From: a virus
Direction: 5' to 3' (one strand)
DNA length: 64,000 nucleotides
IMG/VR virus record: IMGVR_UViG_3300043411_000704
Coordinates: 16,257 to 80,256 of that record
The position numbers were made by a program, and so were the translations under genes. Of the stretch, positions 39,984-47,241 are shown piece by piece (position 1 is the first letter of the stretch; each line of letters opens with the position of its first letter). The notes below the pieces were generated by a model that worked only from the letters and a program-made list of their open reading frames with translations, did no database searches and had not been told where the DNA came from.

Positions 39984-41331
39984 AATAGACCTAGATTTTT
40001 TCGAAAAAATTCTATTTCAACAAATCTTAAAGAAGGATAATACGTTCCTTGCTGCATGTGTTGATCATCTGGATAAAGAGTTGTTTAAAAATAAAGATAT
40101 TGGTGTAATAGTCGGTATCATCAAAGATTTTTATTTGGAACGCGATGCGATTCCTACGCATACGGAATTAAAAGTTCGGATCAATGAGTCCAAGGTGAGA
40201 GACCACTTAGAAAAAGCGGTTAAAGAAATACGAGACCTTGATAAGGAATATGATGAAGATGAATTGATTGCTAATACCGAATACTTTCTAAAACAACGTA
40301 AAACCGAATTAGTTTTAACCAAGGCAGTTGAAGAAAAGGTTGCAAACAAAGCGGTTGATCTAGATGAATATCAGAAAGAAAATGAGAAAATTAGTAATAT
40401 CTGTCTGATAGACAACCTGGGGTTGGACTACTTCGGAGACAATCATCGTGTGGTTTCATATCTGGAAGAAGTTGACACTTTGATTTCTACAGGTTTTAAG
40501 GGATTAGACAATGCAATTGGTGGTGGATTGATGGCTGAAGGCAGGGCACTATATTGTATTTCAGGTGAAACAAATGCCGGTAAAAGTGTCGTGTTAGCTA
40601 ATATTGCGGTAAACCTATTACTACAAAATAAAAATGTAGTGCTGTATACGCTTGAAATGAGTGAGAAAAGGTATGCTAAGCGTATTTCTGGCATATTGAC
40701 TGGTATTGCCATAGCATCACTAAAAGATAATATCAATTCCTACAAAGAATATATACGTGATTTTGTAGAAAAATATAGATCGAAGTTAATAATTAAAGAG
40801 TTTCCGACCAAAAGCATAACCGCAAAAAACATTTATGCTTATACAATGAAGTTGATGAGGCACAAAAAATGTAGATTTGATGTAATGCTATTTGATTATC
40901 ATACATTGCTTAAACCAAGCCTTAAACAACCTAGCAAACACGACGAATTACAATTTATTACACAAGAATGTCGGGGTCTCACATATACCCTTGAATGTCC
41001 GGGTATAACAGTTGCTCAGCTTAATAGAGGATCACATAAACAGCAAAAACCTGGATTAGACAATGCTGCCGGTTCATGGAACCAGATTTCGGATTTTGAT
41101 GCATGGGTTACGTTAGCCCAAACAGACGAAGATAGAGAAGCAAATATTTTACGATTCTATGGTGACAAATGTCGCGACGGAATGAAAGGAAATACTGGAA
41201 TATTCAATGTTGATTATAATACTTTAAGATTGACTGATCCAGACAATATGATTGTTGAATCCATACACACTATAAATGAAATAGACAGTGATACAATTTC
41301 CGAAATTGATTTACTGGATTACACGGACTGA
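39976..41331 (+). CDS. 41: Replicative DnaB-type helicase (gp41-like)
   Basis: 451 aa (T4 gp41: 475). The N-terminal helical domain (1-140) would bind primase. The RecA-like C-terminal domain has ISGETNAGKSVVL (Walker A, 195-207), MLFDYHTLL (Walker B, about 312), TVAQLNRG and FYGDKCRDGMKG (arginine-finger/hairpin region, about 395). It forms the hexameric 5' to 3' helicase of the primosome. No gp61-like primase or gp59-like loader is seen nearby. It starts 8 nt inside the upstream gene. Confidence 0.92.
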   Translation: MSKIDLDFFEKILFQQILKKDNTFLAACVDHLDKELFKNKDIGVIVGIIKDFYLERDAIPTHTELKVRINESKVRDHLEKAVKEIRDLDKEYDEDELIANTEYFLKQRKTELVLTKAVEEKVANKAVDLDEYQKENEKISNICLIDNLGLDYFGDNHRVVSYLEEVDTLISTGFKGLDNAIGGGLMAEGRALYCISGETNAGKSVVLANIAVNLLLQNKNVVLYTLEMSEKRYAKRISGILTGIAIASLKDNINSYKEYIRDFVEKYRSKLIIKEFPTKSITAKNIYAYTMKLMRHKKCRFDVMLFDYHTLLKPSLKQPSKHDELQFITQECRGLTYTLECPGITVAQLNRGSHKQQKPGLDNAAGSWNQISDFDAWVTLAQTDEDREANILRFYGDKCRDGMKGNTGIFNVDYNTLRLTDPDNMIVESIHTINEIDSDTISEIDLLDYTD

Positions 41332-41402
41332 ACAATTTAGATTCAAATATTGAACTTGGGACGAATAAACAGAATCAATTAGATATTCCAAGAGAAAAAA
41401 GA

Positions 41403-41636
41403 ATGGAACTTTCGATGAAAATGCGAAATCGTAAACGTTCTCCACAAGAAGAAGAAAATTATAGAAAAGCTGTTAGAGAAAAATTATGCAAATATAAAGA
41501 AGAACATGTATACGAAATGCGTCGATTATATGCAGAAGGGCTATGTTATGAACATATATCAAGAAAAATGGGAATTCCTGGTGGGATAATACGAAATATA
41601 ATTTTGCGTAAAACATACAATCACATTCCACTATAA
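41403..41636 (+). CDS. Small helix-turn-helix-like protein
   Basis: A 77-aa, strongly basic protein. RRLYAEGLCYEHISRKMGIP (about residues 40-59), followed by GGIIRNIILRKTYNHI, fits a helix-turn-helix like the phage DNA-binding modules that read A-E-G-x-S-x-x-E-I-A. The reading frame stays open upstream to near 41331 without an ATG; non-ATG starts there cannot be excluded. Candidate transcription regulator. Confidence 0.55.
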   Translation: MELSMKMRNRKRSPQEEENYRKAVREKLCKYKEEHVYEMRRLYAEGLCYEHISRKMGIPGGIIRNIILRKTYNHIPL

Positions 41637-41666
41637 AATTCTAATTGAATTGAGAACATCACATCG

Positions 41667-41672
41667 TAAATA
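41667..41672 (+). promoter_or_regulatory. Late-type promoter core for 41679
   Basis: TAAATA (in CGTAAATA), 6 nt before the ATG. Confidence 0.6.
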
Positions 41673-41678
41673 TTTCGA

Positions 41679-41972
41679 ATGATAGTCATCAATGATTCAT
41701 ATACTCATCCATCCGCAGCAGAAATCATAAACCAAGAAGAACTTGAAAAGACGGTCAATACATTTGGAAGTTTTTTTACTATGGTAACTAACAAACCAAT
41801 TTCATGTGTGACTTTTTTTCTTCTACTGAACCAAAATCCTGAAATTAGATCTTGCATAGAACGCATTGCTGATGTATCATGGTATGAACTGGTTAATTAT
41901 CTGGCAAAACGCTATCCAGTTTTAAATAAATCCAAAAAAATCAAATACGAGCATGATTTATCAGAATTTTAA
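41679..41972 (+). CDS. Hypothetical protein, related to its neighbour
   Basis: A 97-aa helical protein. The C-terminal WYELVNYLAKRYPVLNKSKK resembles KTEDVVAHFLKKRYPSHKRS in the next gene, so the two probably share a domain. It overlaps that gene by 20 nt. Late by its promoter. No family recognised. Confidence 0.55.
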   Translation: MIVINDSYTHPSAAEIINQEELEKTVNTFGSFFTMVTNKPISCVTFFLLLNQNPEIRSCIERIADVSWYELVNYLAKRYPVLNKSKKIKYEHDLSEF

Positions 41973-42399
41973 CTTTGACCAGTGGTTGGCTGAATACTAC
42001 CTAACATATTTGTTCTTTTCACATAAAGAACCTGATGTTGATCTGATGGAATCCGAGTTTTCTAATTTAGAGGAGATGAGAGAACTGTTCTATGCACAAC
42101 ATCACAATGAAAATGATGATATATGGTGTGGGTGTTGTCAATATCTAAATATTTTGACAGGGTTTAATGAACTATGTGCTGTCATATCCCAAAAAGAATG
42201 GAAGACAGAGGATGTGGTTGCCCATTTTTTGAAAAAACGATATCCTTCACATAAAAGAAGTAAAAGCATTGCACATGCACTTACAAAAGGTATCAAATCT
42301 TATATTTCAGTTGATGAAAACGGAAACGAGTTCGAATTTCAAAAGTATATGGTGAAAAATATTGAAAAGTTTTTAACAGAATTGGGAGTAAAACAATGA
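41953..42399 (+). CDS. Hypothetical protein
   Basis: A 148-aa protein with an acidic N-terminal half (FDQWLAEYYLTYLFFSHKE), a W-C-G-C-C segment (about residues 58-62) and the shared KRYP-x4-RSK-x-I helix. The cysteine cluster may bind a metal, but no partner ligands are clear. Joined to the next gene by ATGA. Confidence 0.55.
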   Translation: MIYQNFNFDQWLAEYYLTYLFFSHKEPDVDLMESEFSNLEEMRELFYAQHHNENDDIWCGCCQYLNILTGFNELCAVISQKEWKTEDVVAHFLKKRYPSHKRSKSIAHALTKGIKSYISVDENGNEFEFQKYMVKNIEKFLTELGVKQ

Positions 42400-42590
42400 A
42401 ATTTATATACAAATGGATATCAGGACTAGAGTGGTTCACTACTGGAACAATATTAATTAGATGTGGGAACCATATAGCAAAAATGGATCAATATCCTGAT
42501 CTAATGCACCACGCATCAAATCTAACCCAGGCAACAACACATGCAATTTGTGCATATCTATTGTGGTATGCAAGTGATAGAATAAAGTGA
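42396..42590 (+). CDS. Small hypothetical protein
   Basis: A 64-aa, weakly hydrophobic protein (EWFTTGTILIRCGNHIAKMD; ATTHAICAYLLWYASD). The segments are long enough for shallow membrane association but contain polar residues, so membrane insertion is uncertain. ATGA and GTGA overlaps tie it to both neighbours. Confidence 0.5.
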   Translation: MKFIYKWISGLEWFTTGTILIRCGNHIAKMDQYPDLMHHASNLTQATTHAICAYLLWYASDRIK

Positions 42591-43246
42591 TAACCGAAAC
42601 ACAACAACAGATATATAATTTTTATCTTCGTTCTCTAGCAGAAGGATCGGCTCGACCTTATAAAGTTCGAAAAAATTTCGATAATATCAAACCCGAATAT
42701 GTGGTAGAATTAGAAAAATTAGAAACATTTTTCAACAAATACCCACATTTATTACGATACGAATTTTTTGTTGCGCCCTACAAGTTATACACTGATGACA
42801 AGAAATTTTATTCTCTAAAATTTTATTCTAGTTATAAAGGTATGTCAACGTGTATTGCATACTTCAAATCATTAAAAGAATCCGCACCAGATGAGCAACT
42901 GGACTATCTCAAAGAATCACTTAAATTTATAACCAATTTTTGTGTTGAGAAACAGATTGAACTGGATGCATATCCTTCTTACCGATCCATAGCACAATAT
43001 GATTTTATTATACATTTGAAACAACATAAAGTATCTTTCTATGCCATATTTGCACTTCCTAATACATATTATTGTTTGCTTAATTTACCTATTGATGAGT
43101 TTCAGTTGTATTTTGGCACTGATGTCAATCTGGATGATATGCACAATCGTTATCATTCTAGTAGAGAAGCTAAAAAGTGGTTGGAAGAGAATGTGCAGAA
43201 AATTCGCAAATACATCACAAATAAGTTGAAATCAAAATCTGAATAG
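42587..43246 (+). CDS. Hypothetical protein
   Basis: A 219-aa, mainly helical protein with many K, Y and F residues (YLKESLKFITNFCVEKQIEL; HNRYHSSREAKKWLEENVQK). It starts at GTG with a GTGA overlap. A single alpha/beta fold is likely, but no family or motif is recognised. Confidence 0.55.
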   Translation: MITETQQQIYNFYLRSLAEGSARPYKVRKNFDNIKPEYVVELEKLETFFNKYPHLLRYEFFVAPYKLYTDDKKFYSLKFYSSYKGMSTCIAYFKSLKESAPDEQLDYLKESLKFITNFCVEKQIELDAYPSYRSIAQYDFIIHLKQHKVSFYAIFALPNTYYCLLNLPIDEFQLYFGTDVNLDDMHNRYHSSREAKKWLEENVQKIRKYITNKLKSKSE

Positions 43247-43260
43247 ACGAATATGAACAT

Positions 43261-43655
43261 ATGCATAGAGAATTAAAATTTAGAGTTTGGTCTAAAAAAT
43301 TGAATAGGTATGTAATGGAAGATTGTGATCTGTGTAATTGGGACCATGAAATCGGTGATGCTCCTATTAATTCATATGGACCTGGATTATATGACGAATG
43401 TATTATTGAGCAATATACGGGTCTGAAGGATAGAAATGGGATAGAAATGGGAAAGAAATCTATGAAGGTGACATTCTTGAATATTCATGGTCATGTCCTA
43501 TAATGACTTCAAACTCTGGAAAAGTAATTGGAGAAACCGTCTATATTGACGGACGATATTGTATCAATCAATCATATGTATTAGGGAATTATACAGATTC
43601 TACGTTTGAAGTGATTGGAAATGTCCATGAAAATCCTGAACTACTAATTAAATGA
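43261..43655 (+). pseudogene. YopX family gene frameshifted by an 11-bp tandem duplication
   Basis: The first half reads HRELKFRVWSKKLNRYV and EQYTGLKDRNG, the YopX signature. The frame then breaks and ends early (43503). In another frame the rest continues KEIYEGDILEYSWS to STFEVIGNVHENPELLIK, ending at 43655. Removing one copy of the 11-bp repeat (43428-43449) restores ...GLKDRNGKEIYEGD... exactly. The restored stop overlaps the next gene's ATG as ATGA, evidence that the intact frame was once normal. A complete homologue is at 13628-14047. Confidence 0.8.
43428..43449 (+). repeat. 11-bp perfect tandem duplication
   Basis: GGATAGAAATG occurs twice in direct succession (43428-43438 and 43439-43449). 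It lies in the YopX-type gene and causes its frameshift. Such a short perfect duplication can revert by slippage. Confidence 0.9.
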
Positions 43656-43843
43656 CGCACAAACTTAAAGAACAGATTAGACGTTGGTTGCACTGTAGCG
43701 GTAATTATGCACGTCCAAATCATTCGGACAGTATTATGACTTATAATCATATTTGTAATCATAATGATGGTCATATGTGTCAATGTAGAGTTGAAAAATT
43801 GATTGAATCAATAGAAGAATTTGAGAATTCCTCAGATAAATAG
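43652..43843 (+). CDS. Small hypothetical protein
   Basis: A 63-aa protein rich in His and Cys (HICNHNDGHMCQCRVE), which could form a small zinc site. Its ATG overlaps the stop of the restored YopX frame, so translation may drop in the frameshifted version. It ends next to the late promoter of the gp32-like gene. Confidence 0.5.
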   Translation: MTHKLKEQIRRWLHCSGNYARPNHSDSIMTYNHICNHNDGHMCQCRVEKLIESIEEFENSSDK

Positions 43844-43911
43844 AATTTTGATATCAAATGAGTAGTTTGATATCATTTAAAAACAAACAAACAAACAAAA
43901 ATAAAAAATAT
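43837..43911 (+). promoter_or_regulatory. Late promoter, 5' hairpin and A-rich operator of the gp32-like gene
   Basis: TAAATA (43837-43842) predicts a +1 near 43848-43849. The mRNA would then begin with TGATATCAAA (43849-43858), loop TGAGTAG and TTTGATATCA (43866-43875), a perfect 10-bp hairpin. After it comes an unstructured A-rich tract with ACAA repeats to ATG 43912. T4 gp32 represses its own mRNA by nucleating at a 5' fold and coating an unstructured A/U-rich leader over the start. The arrangement here is the same in outline. Confidence 0.7.
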
Positions 43912-44835
43912 ATGTTAAACCTAGATGATATCCTGAATAAAGTAAAAGAAGATAGAGAAAAAGATGTGGTAATGGCAACCTCATCGAATTATAAAGCACC
44001 CGAAGAATTGTTTAAACCAAAAGCAGGAAATACATATTATTTCCGATTTCTACCAGAACATCCAGAAACCGTGAAGGATTGGCGAGCACGTCGTTCTTAT
44101 GCAGAACACAGTTTCAATTCAAGAACTACCGGGCAATTCATTTTTCTTGGTCGGTCATTGACAGATTCACTGTCTGATCAGACGGTTAAAAATGACCCAG
44201 TTAAAATTGCTCAGATTGAGACGTATACAAAAGCTAAGAAGGAAAAGGATCAGGAATTGCACGATGTGGCAAAAAACCTGTTTCCTCGTCGTAAAGAACT
44301 TATGAATATCTATGTTCACAAGGTTGATGGTCCAGACCAAGAAGTTGTTGGAAAGGTATTGGTTTGGAAGTATAATGCGACTCTTGGAAAAGAGGGTGAA
44401 CCCAAGGGCGATATTTATCCTATCATTGTCGAGGCCCTGACCGGTAGTAAACAAAAGAACATTGGTTCTAAGGCATTTGACTTGTCTGAAAACGGTCGTT
44501 CATTTGCACTCAAGGTGTCGGTTGCAAAGCTCCCTAATGGGACAGAAATCCCTAATTTTAAGGGTTCTGCATTTGAAGATGCTGAAGATATTGGATTGAA
44601 TAAGAAACAGATTGATGCGATTCAAAAACAATCATATGATTTGTCCAAATACATTCCAGAAGTCAAACCAACGGATGAAGTTAAGAAACTACTTGACGAA
44701 CATTGGTTTGGTCTGGTTGCAAGTCCAGAAGATGAAATTGAGCCACAGAATGTTAAGTCTGATTTGAAAGATGATGACGATGAGATTCCAATGGGTGACG
44801 ATGATGCAGACCTAGATGCATTGTTAAATCAATAA
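43912..44835 (+). CDS. 32: Single-stranded DNA-binding protein (gp32-like)
   Basis: 307 aa (T4 gp32: 301). It has an N-terminal basic/helical arm, an OB-fold core with YYFRFLPEHPET and NIYVHKVDGPD.EVVGKVLVWKY, and an acidic tail that ends DDDDEIPMGDDDADLDALLNQ-like, matching T4's DLDDLLN end. That tail contacts partner replication proteins. There are no cysteines, so the zinc site of T4 gp32 is absent. ATG 43912 is chosen; an ATG at 43858 lies inside the 5' hairpin and would add 18 unrelated residues. Confidence 0.88.
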   Translation: MLNLDDILNKVKEDREKDVVMATSSNYKAPEELFKPKAGNTYYFRFLPEHPETVKDWRARRSYAEHSFNSRTTGQFIFLGRSLTDSLSDQTVKNDPVKIAQIETYTKAKKEKDQELHDVAKNLFPRRKELMNIYVHKVDGPDQEVVGKVLVWKYNATLGKEGEPKGDIYPIIVEALTGSKQKNIGSKAFDLSENGRSFALKVSVAKLPNGTEIPNFKGSAFEDAEDIGLNKKQIDAIQKQSYDLSKYIPEVKPTDEVKKLLDEHWFGLVASPEDEIEPQNVKSDLKDDDDEIPMGDDDADLDALLNQ

Positions 44836-44850
44836 AAATTGAAACTCCTG

Positions 44851-44916
44851 TGTTAGCCGCTAAATAAAAAACAATGAATCCTGATGAATTTGAAGATTTG
44901 AAATTAGCGGCTAACA
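44851..44916 (+). repeat. 13-bp inverted repeat bracketing a late promoter and start codon
   Basis: TGTTAGCCGCTAA (44851-44863) and TTAGCGGCTAACA (44904-44916) pair perfectly; the outer ends extend by two wobble pairs and one G-C. The loop holds most of the late promoter (44861-44866) and ATG 44874. Read-through mRNA from gp32 has both arms; mRNA from the late promoter lacks the 5' arm. Confidence 0.8.
44861..44866 (+). promoter_or_regulatory. Late-type promoter core for 44874
   Basis: TAAATA (in GCTAAATA), 7 nt before the ATG; its first bases are in the 5' arm of the inverted repeat. Confidence 0.65.
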
Positions 44917-45491
44917 TGGCCAACAATGCCAAGGGTTATTTCCGTGAAAGATTTGCTGGAAATGACCCTAGATATCTTGCCAATATTTTACCTGATCCTA
45001 AAATACAGGTGGACCCTAGAAAAATCATTGCACGAGATTGGAGGCAGTCGGTTGAACAAGTTCAACAACTACCTCAGTTTCAACCACAAGCACCCCAACA
45101 GGTCATTCCATACGGAATGAACATACCAGATCCTAATCAAATTGGATCAAAACCGTTGATTCAACGGATTCCCAAGGGAATGGACGAACATGGGAATACT
45201 ATTTACGAAGAAGTTAGCCCGACCCAAATTTTAGGTATTCCTAATCAACAACCGGTTTATCAACAACCACCAAATTTTCAATCTACGGGTTTTCAACTTC
45301 CACAATTTGGAACACCAAAACAAGTGGAAACTAAACCTACTATGGATATTGAAGAAAAATTTGACTGGCTGGTAAAAGAGATCAAATCACTTAGATCTTC
45401 GATAAATAAGTTGACACGGCAGTTATCACCTGTTAAATTAAAGGACAAACCATCAACATCAGACTCTCTTGAGACTACAGATCAATCCTAA
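44874..45491 (+). CDS. Hypothetical P/Q-rich protein
   Basis: A 205-aa protein. A helical N-terminus (EFEDLKLAANMANNAKGYF) is followed by a long P/Q-rich linker (about residues 60-150) and a C-terminal coiled coil (EEKFDWLVKEIKSLRSSINK), then a flexible tail. The pattern suits a scaffold, structural or adaptor role. It overlaps the clamp gene by 23 nt, so its translation should feed gp45 synthesis. Confidence 0.6.
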   Translation: MNPDEFEDLKLAANMANNAKGYFRERFAGNDPRYLANILPDPKIQVDPRKIIARDWRQSVEQVQQLPQFQPQAPQQVIPYGMNIPDPNQIGSKPLIQRIPKGMDEHGNTIYEEVSPTQILGIPNQQPVYQQPPNFQSTGFQLPQFGTPKQVETKPTMDIEEKFDWLVKEIKSLRSSINKLTRQLSPVKLKDKPSTSDSLETTDQS

Positions 45492-46191
45492 AACATTCCA
45501 AACAGACTTTATTAAACCTTTTCTGGAGGTTAATAAAAACGGAAGGTGTGCTATTCAAACCGAAGATGATTATGTCTTTTCTAATCAACGGACAGAAGAT
45601 GGCCAGACTGGTATTCATGTTCGGTATCAAACAAAGTTTCTTGAGCCGTTACCAAGATTTAATATTGACCTAACTCAATTAGAAGCGGCTCTTAAATGTG
45701 TGGCAGATAAAGAACTAGTTGAATTAGAAATAACTAAACAATCTATTTCATATGCAGATGAAAAGATTAAGTTCAAGATCAGAACTATAGAAGATGTGAT
45801 GGTTCCGTTGTTCAAGTTTGATCATAAAAAACATGCGGATATTCCAGGGTTTTTAGTTTTTGATTTGCCCCCAAAAATAACGATTGACATTAAAAAAGCA
45901 ATGGACTTTGCATCAACCAGTTTAAAGTTCTATCTTTATTCGGATGATAAAAAATTGTTTATCCACTTTGGCGATAAAAAACAAAAACATTTGAATAATG
46001 TGGACATCCTTATTAAAGATAATTTGGACAAAGATGTGGAAGAACGAATCTATAATGTGGCGTTCATGCGATTGATTTTATCACAGAAAAATCTGATGTC
46101 TCTAAAATTAGAAGAATCAGGTGTATTACAAGCATCATCCGTAGACGGCCCTAATAAGGTAATTTACCGAACAGCAAAACTAAAAGACTAA
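45469..46191 (+). CDS. 45: DNA polymerase sliding clamp (gp45-like)
   Basis: 240 aa (T4 gp45: 228). Two-domain clamp layout: RLQINPKTFQTDFIKPFLEV near the start, EPLPRFNIDLTQLEAALKCV, and a C-terminal GVLQASSVDGPNKVIYRTAKL strand pair. The trimer encircles DNA for gp43. In T4 it also activates late transcription through gp55 and gp33. Start is TTG 45469, inside the preceding gene. No clamp-loader genes (gp44/62) are in the window. Confidence 0.85.
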   Translation: MRLQINPKTFQTDFIKPFLEVNKNGRCAIQTEDDYVFSNQRTEDGQTGIHVRYQTKFLEPLPRFNIDLTQLEAALKCVADKELVELEITKQSISYADEKIKFKIRTIEDVMVPLFKFDHKKHADIPGFLVFDLPPKITIDIKKAMDFASTSLKFYLYSDDKKLFIHFGDKKQKHLNNVDILIKDNLDKDVEERIYNVAFMRLILSQKNLMSLKLEESGVLQASSVDGPNKVIYRTAKLKD

Positions 46192-46490
46192 TGAGAATAT
46201 ATAATAATACCTTATCAATTGAAGATTTTAAGAAAAATCTTTCTAATGTGGATGTAAAAGTAGTAGAATCAGGGTTCTACTATAACCGAGCCGACAGCCG
46301 ATGCTGGACACTCAGGTTGAATCCTGACACCGACAATATTTGGGTCACGTATCATGTGAATAAAGAATATCTGGGAGATCAATCAGTAGATATTCTATCA
46401 TCTGAAAAAACAATGATCGGGATTGAACCTGAATATGTTTATGACATTATTGACGAGATTATTACAAATACTGACACACAAGAAGACTAA
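46191..46490 (+). CDS. Small hypothetical protein
   Basis: A 99-aa protein starting with a TAATG overlap to the clamp gene. It is beta-rich in the middle (RCWTLRLNPDTDNIWVTYHV), with an acidic C-terminal helix (EYVYDIIDEIITNTDTQED). Clamp-linked position is compatible with a replication or late-transcription accessory, but no homology to gp33 was recognised. Confidence 0.55.
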   Translation: MRIYNNTLSIEDFKKNLSNVDVKVVESGFYYNRADSRCWTLRLNPDTDNIWVTYHVNKEYLGDQSVDILSSEKTMIGIEPEYVYDIIDEIITNTDTQED

Positions 46491-46492
46491 TT

Positions 46493-46876
46493 ATGGAAAA
46501 AACTAATAAAATTACTACAAAGTCATATTTCATTCATCGCATGAAGGATGCGGGGTATAATGTGGATAAACTGGAGAATGTGAAATATTCGAAAGAAGAT
46601 AAACGATCATTTTCTATTATGGTGGATAAAGGTGGAATGGCAATTTTGATCACAGTTTATAAAGATGAGATTGTAAATGGTAATAGACGTAATGGTAAAA
46701 TTCAATTCTACGATGGTGGTCATAATTATAATTCACATCTGCCGCTTAGAACCGACTCAATGGAGGTCATTTGGGAAACCATGCACTATGCAGGTTCCAC
46801 CAATAAACATTGGGAATATAATGCTAGAAAACCAATTTATAATACTGACGGAACTTACATTCAATTCGATAAATAA
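46493..46876 (+). CDS. Hypothetical protein
   Basis: A 127-aa, basic, strand-rich protein (SFSIMVDKGGMAILITVYKD; NGKIQFYDGGHNYNSH) with a C-terminal aromatic patch. Starts 2 nt after the previous stop. No family recognised. Confidence 0.55.
   Translation: MEKTNKITTKSYFIHRMKDAGYNVDKLENVKYSKEDKRSFSIMVDKGGMAILITVYKDEIVNGNRRNGKIQFYDGGHNYNSHLPLRTDSMEVIWETMHYAGSTNKHWEYNARKPIYNTDGTYIQFDK
46870..46875 (+). promoter_or_regulatory. Late-type promoter core for 46883
   Basis: TAAATA overlapping the upstream stop, 7 nt before ATG 46883. An ATG at 46877, 1 nt from the motif, is judged too close. Confidence 0.5.
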
Positions 46877-46882
46877 ATGATC

Positions 46883-47218
46883 ATGGGAACAAAACGGAAA
46901 GATGCGATCTCCAAAAAAGAGATGAATCATATTGATGCTGAATTAGAAAAAGTTGGTAGCATCACTGTTCCTCGTCAAAAGGGAAAGGCTCTTAAACAAG
47001 AGGATAAGAATAAAAGGCTTTTGGCCGCAAAACAAATACTATCCGAATATATTGGTGCCTTTATTCTGATTGGTTATGATTTGGAAGAAGACCCTGTGGT
47101 TATGCTCAATGCTGAAACTGTTTATCAACAAAAAGCCGTATTGGGTTTAATGGCTGATGTGGCAGATGATATTCTTGGTGATGGTCCTAGTATGATAAAT
47201 GGTAGCGGATTCGACTAA
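46883..47218 (+). CDS. Hypothetical protein
   Basis: A 111-aa, helical protein with a basic N-terminal half (GTKRKDAISKKEMNHIDAEL; RQKGKALKQEDKNKRLLAAK) and an acidic-hydrophobic C-terminus (GAFILIGYDLEEDPVVML; LMADVADDILGDG). Late by its promoter. Its last codons carry the 5' arm of the hairpin at 47198. Confidence 0.55.
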   Translation: MGTKRKDAISKKEMNHIDAELEKVGSITVPRQKGKALKQEDKNKRLLAAKQILSEYIGAFILIGYDLEEDPVVMLNAETVYQQKAVLGLMADVADDILGDGPSMINGSGFD

Positions 47219-47241
47219 ATAGTTTTGATGGTCCTACCATT
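47198..47241 (+). repeat. Inverted repeat around the endolysin start
   Basis: AATGGTAG (47198-47205) and CTACCATT (47234-47241), an 8-bp perfect stem whose loop holds the late promoter (47216-47221) and ATG 47228. Only transcripts that started further upstream contain both arms. A direct repeat GATGGTCCTA also occurs at about 47180 and 47227. Confidence 0.6.
47216..47221 (+). promoter_or_regulatory. Late-type promoter core of the endolysin gene
   Basis: TAAATA (in ACTAAATA) overlapping the upstream TAA, 6 nt before ATG 47228. Confidence 0.65.

Noticed and set aside
43858-43911. N-terminal extension of the gp32-like protein from ATG 43858
   Set aside because: The 18 extra codons lie in the hairpin and the A-rich leader (low-complexity N/K/T), and the upstream late promoter predicts a 5' end only about 10 nt before this ATG.
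46883-47218. gp33 late co-activator
   Set aside because: Size and closeness to gp45 fit, but no similarity to the T4 gp33 sequence or its C-terminal clamp-binding motif could be seen.
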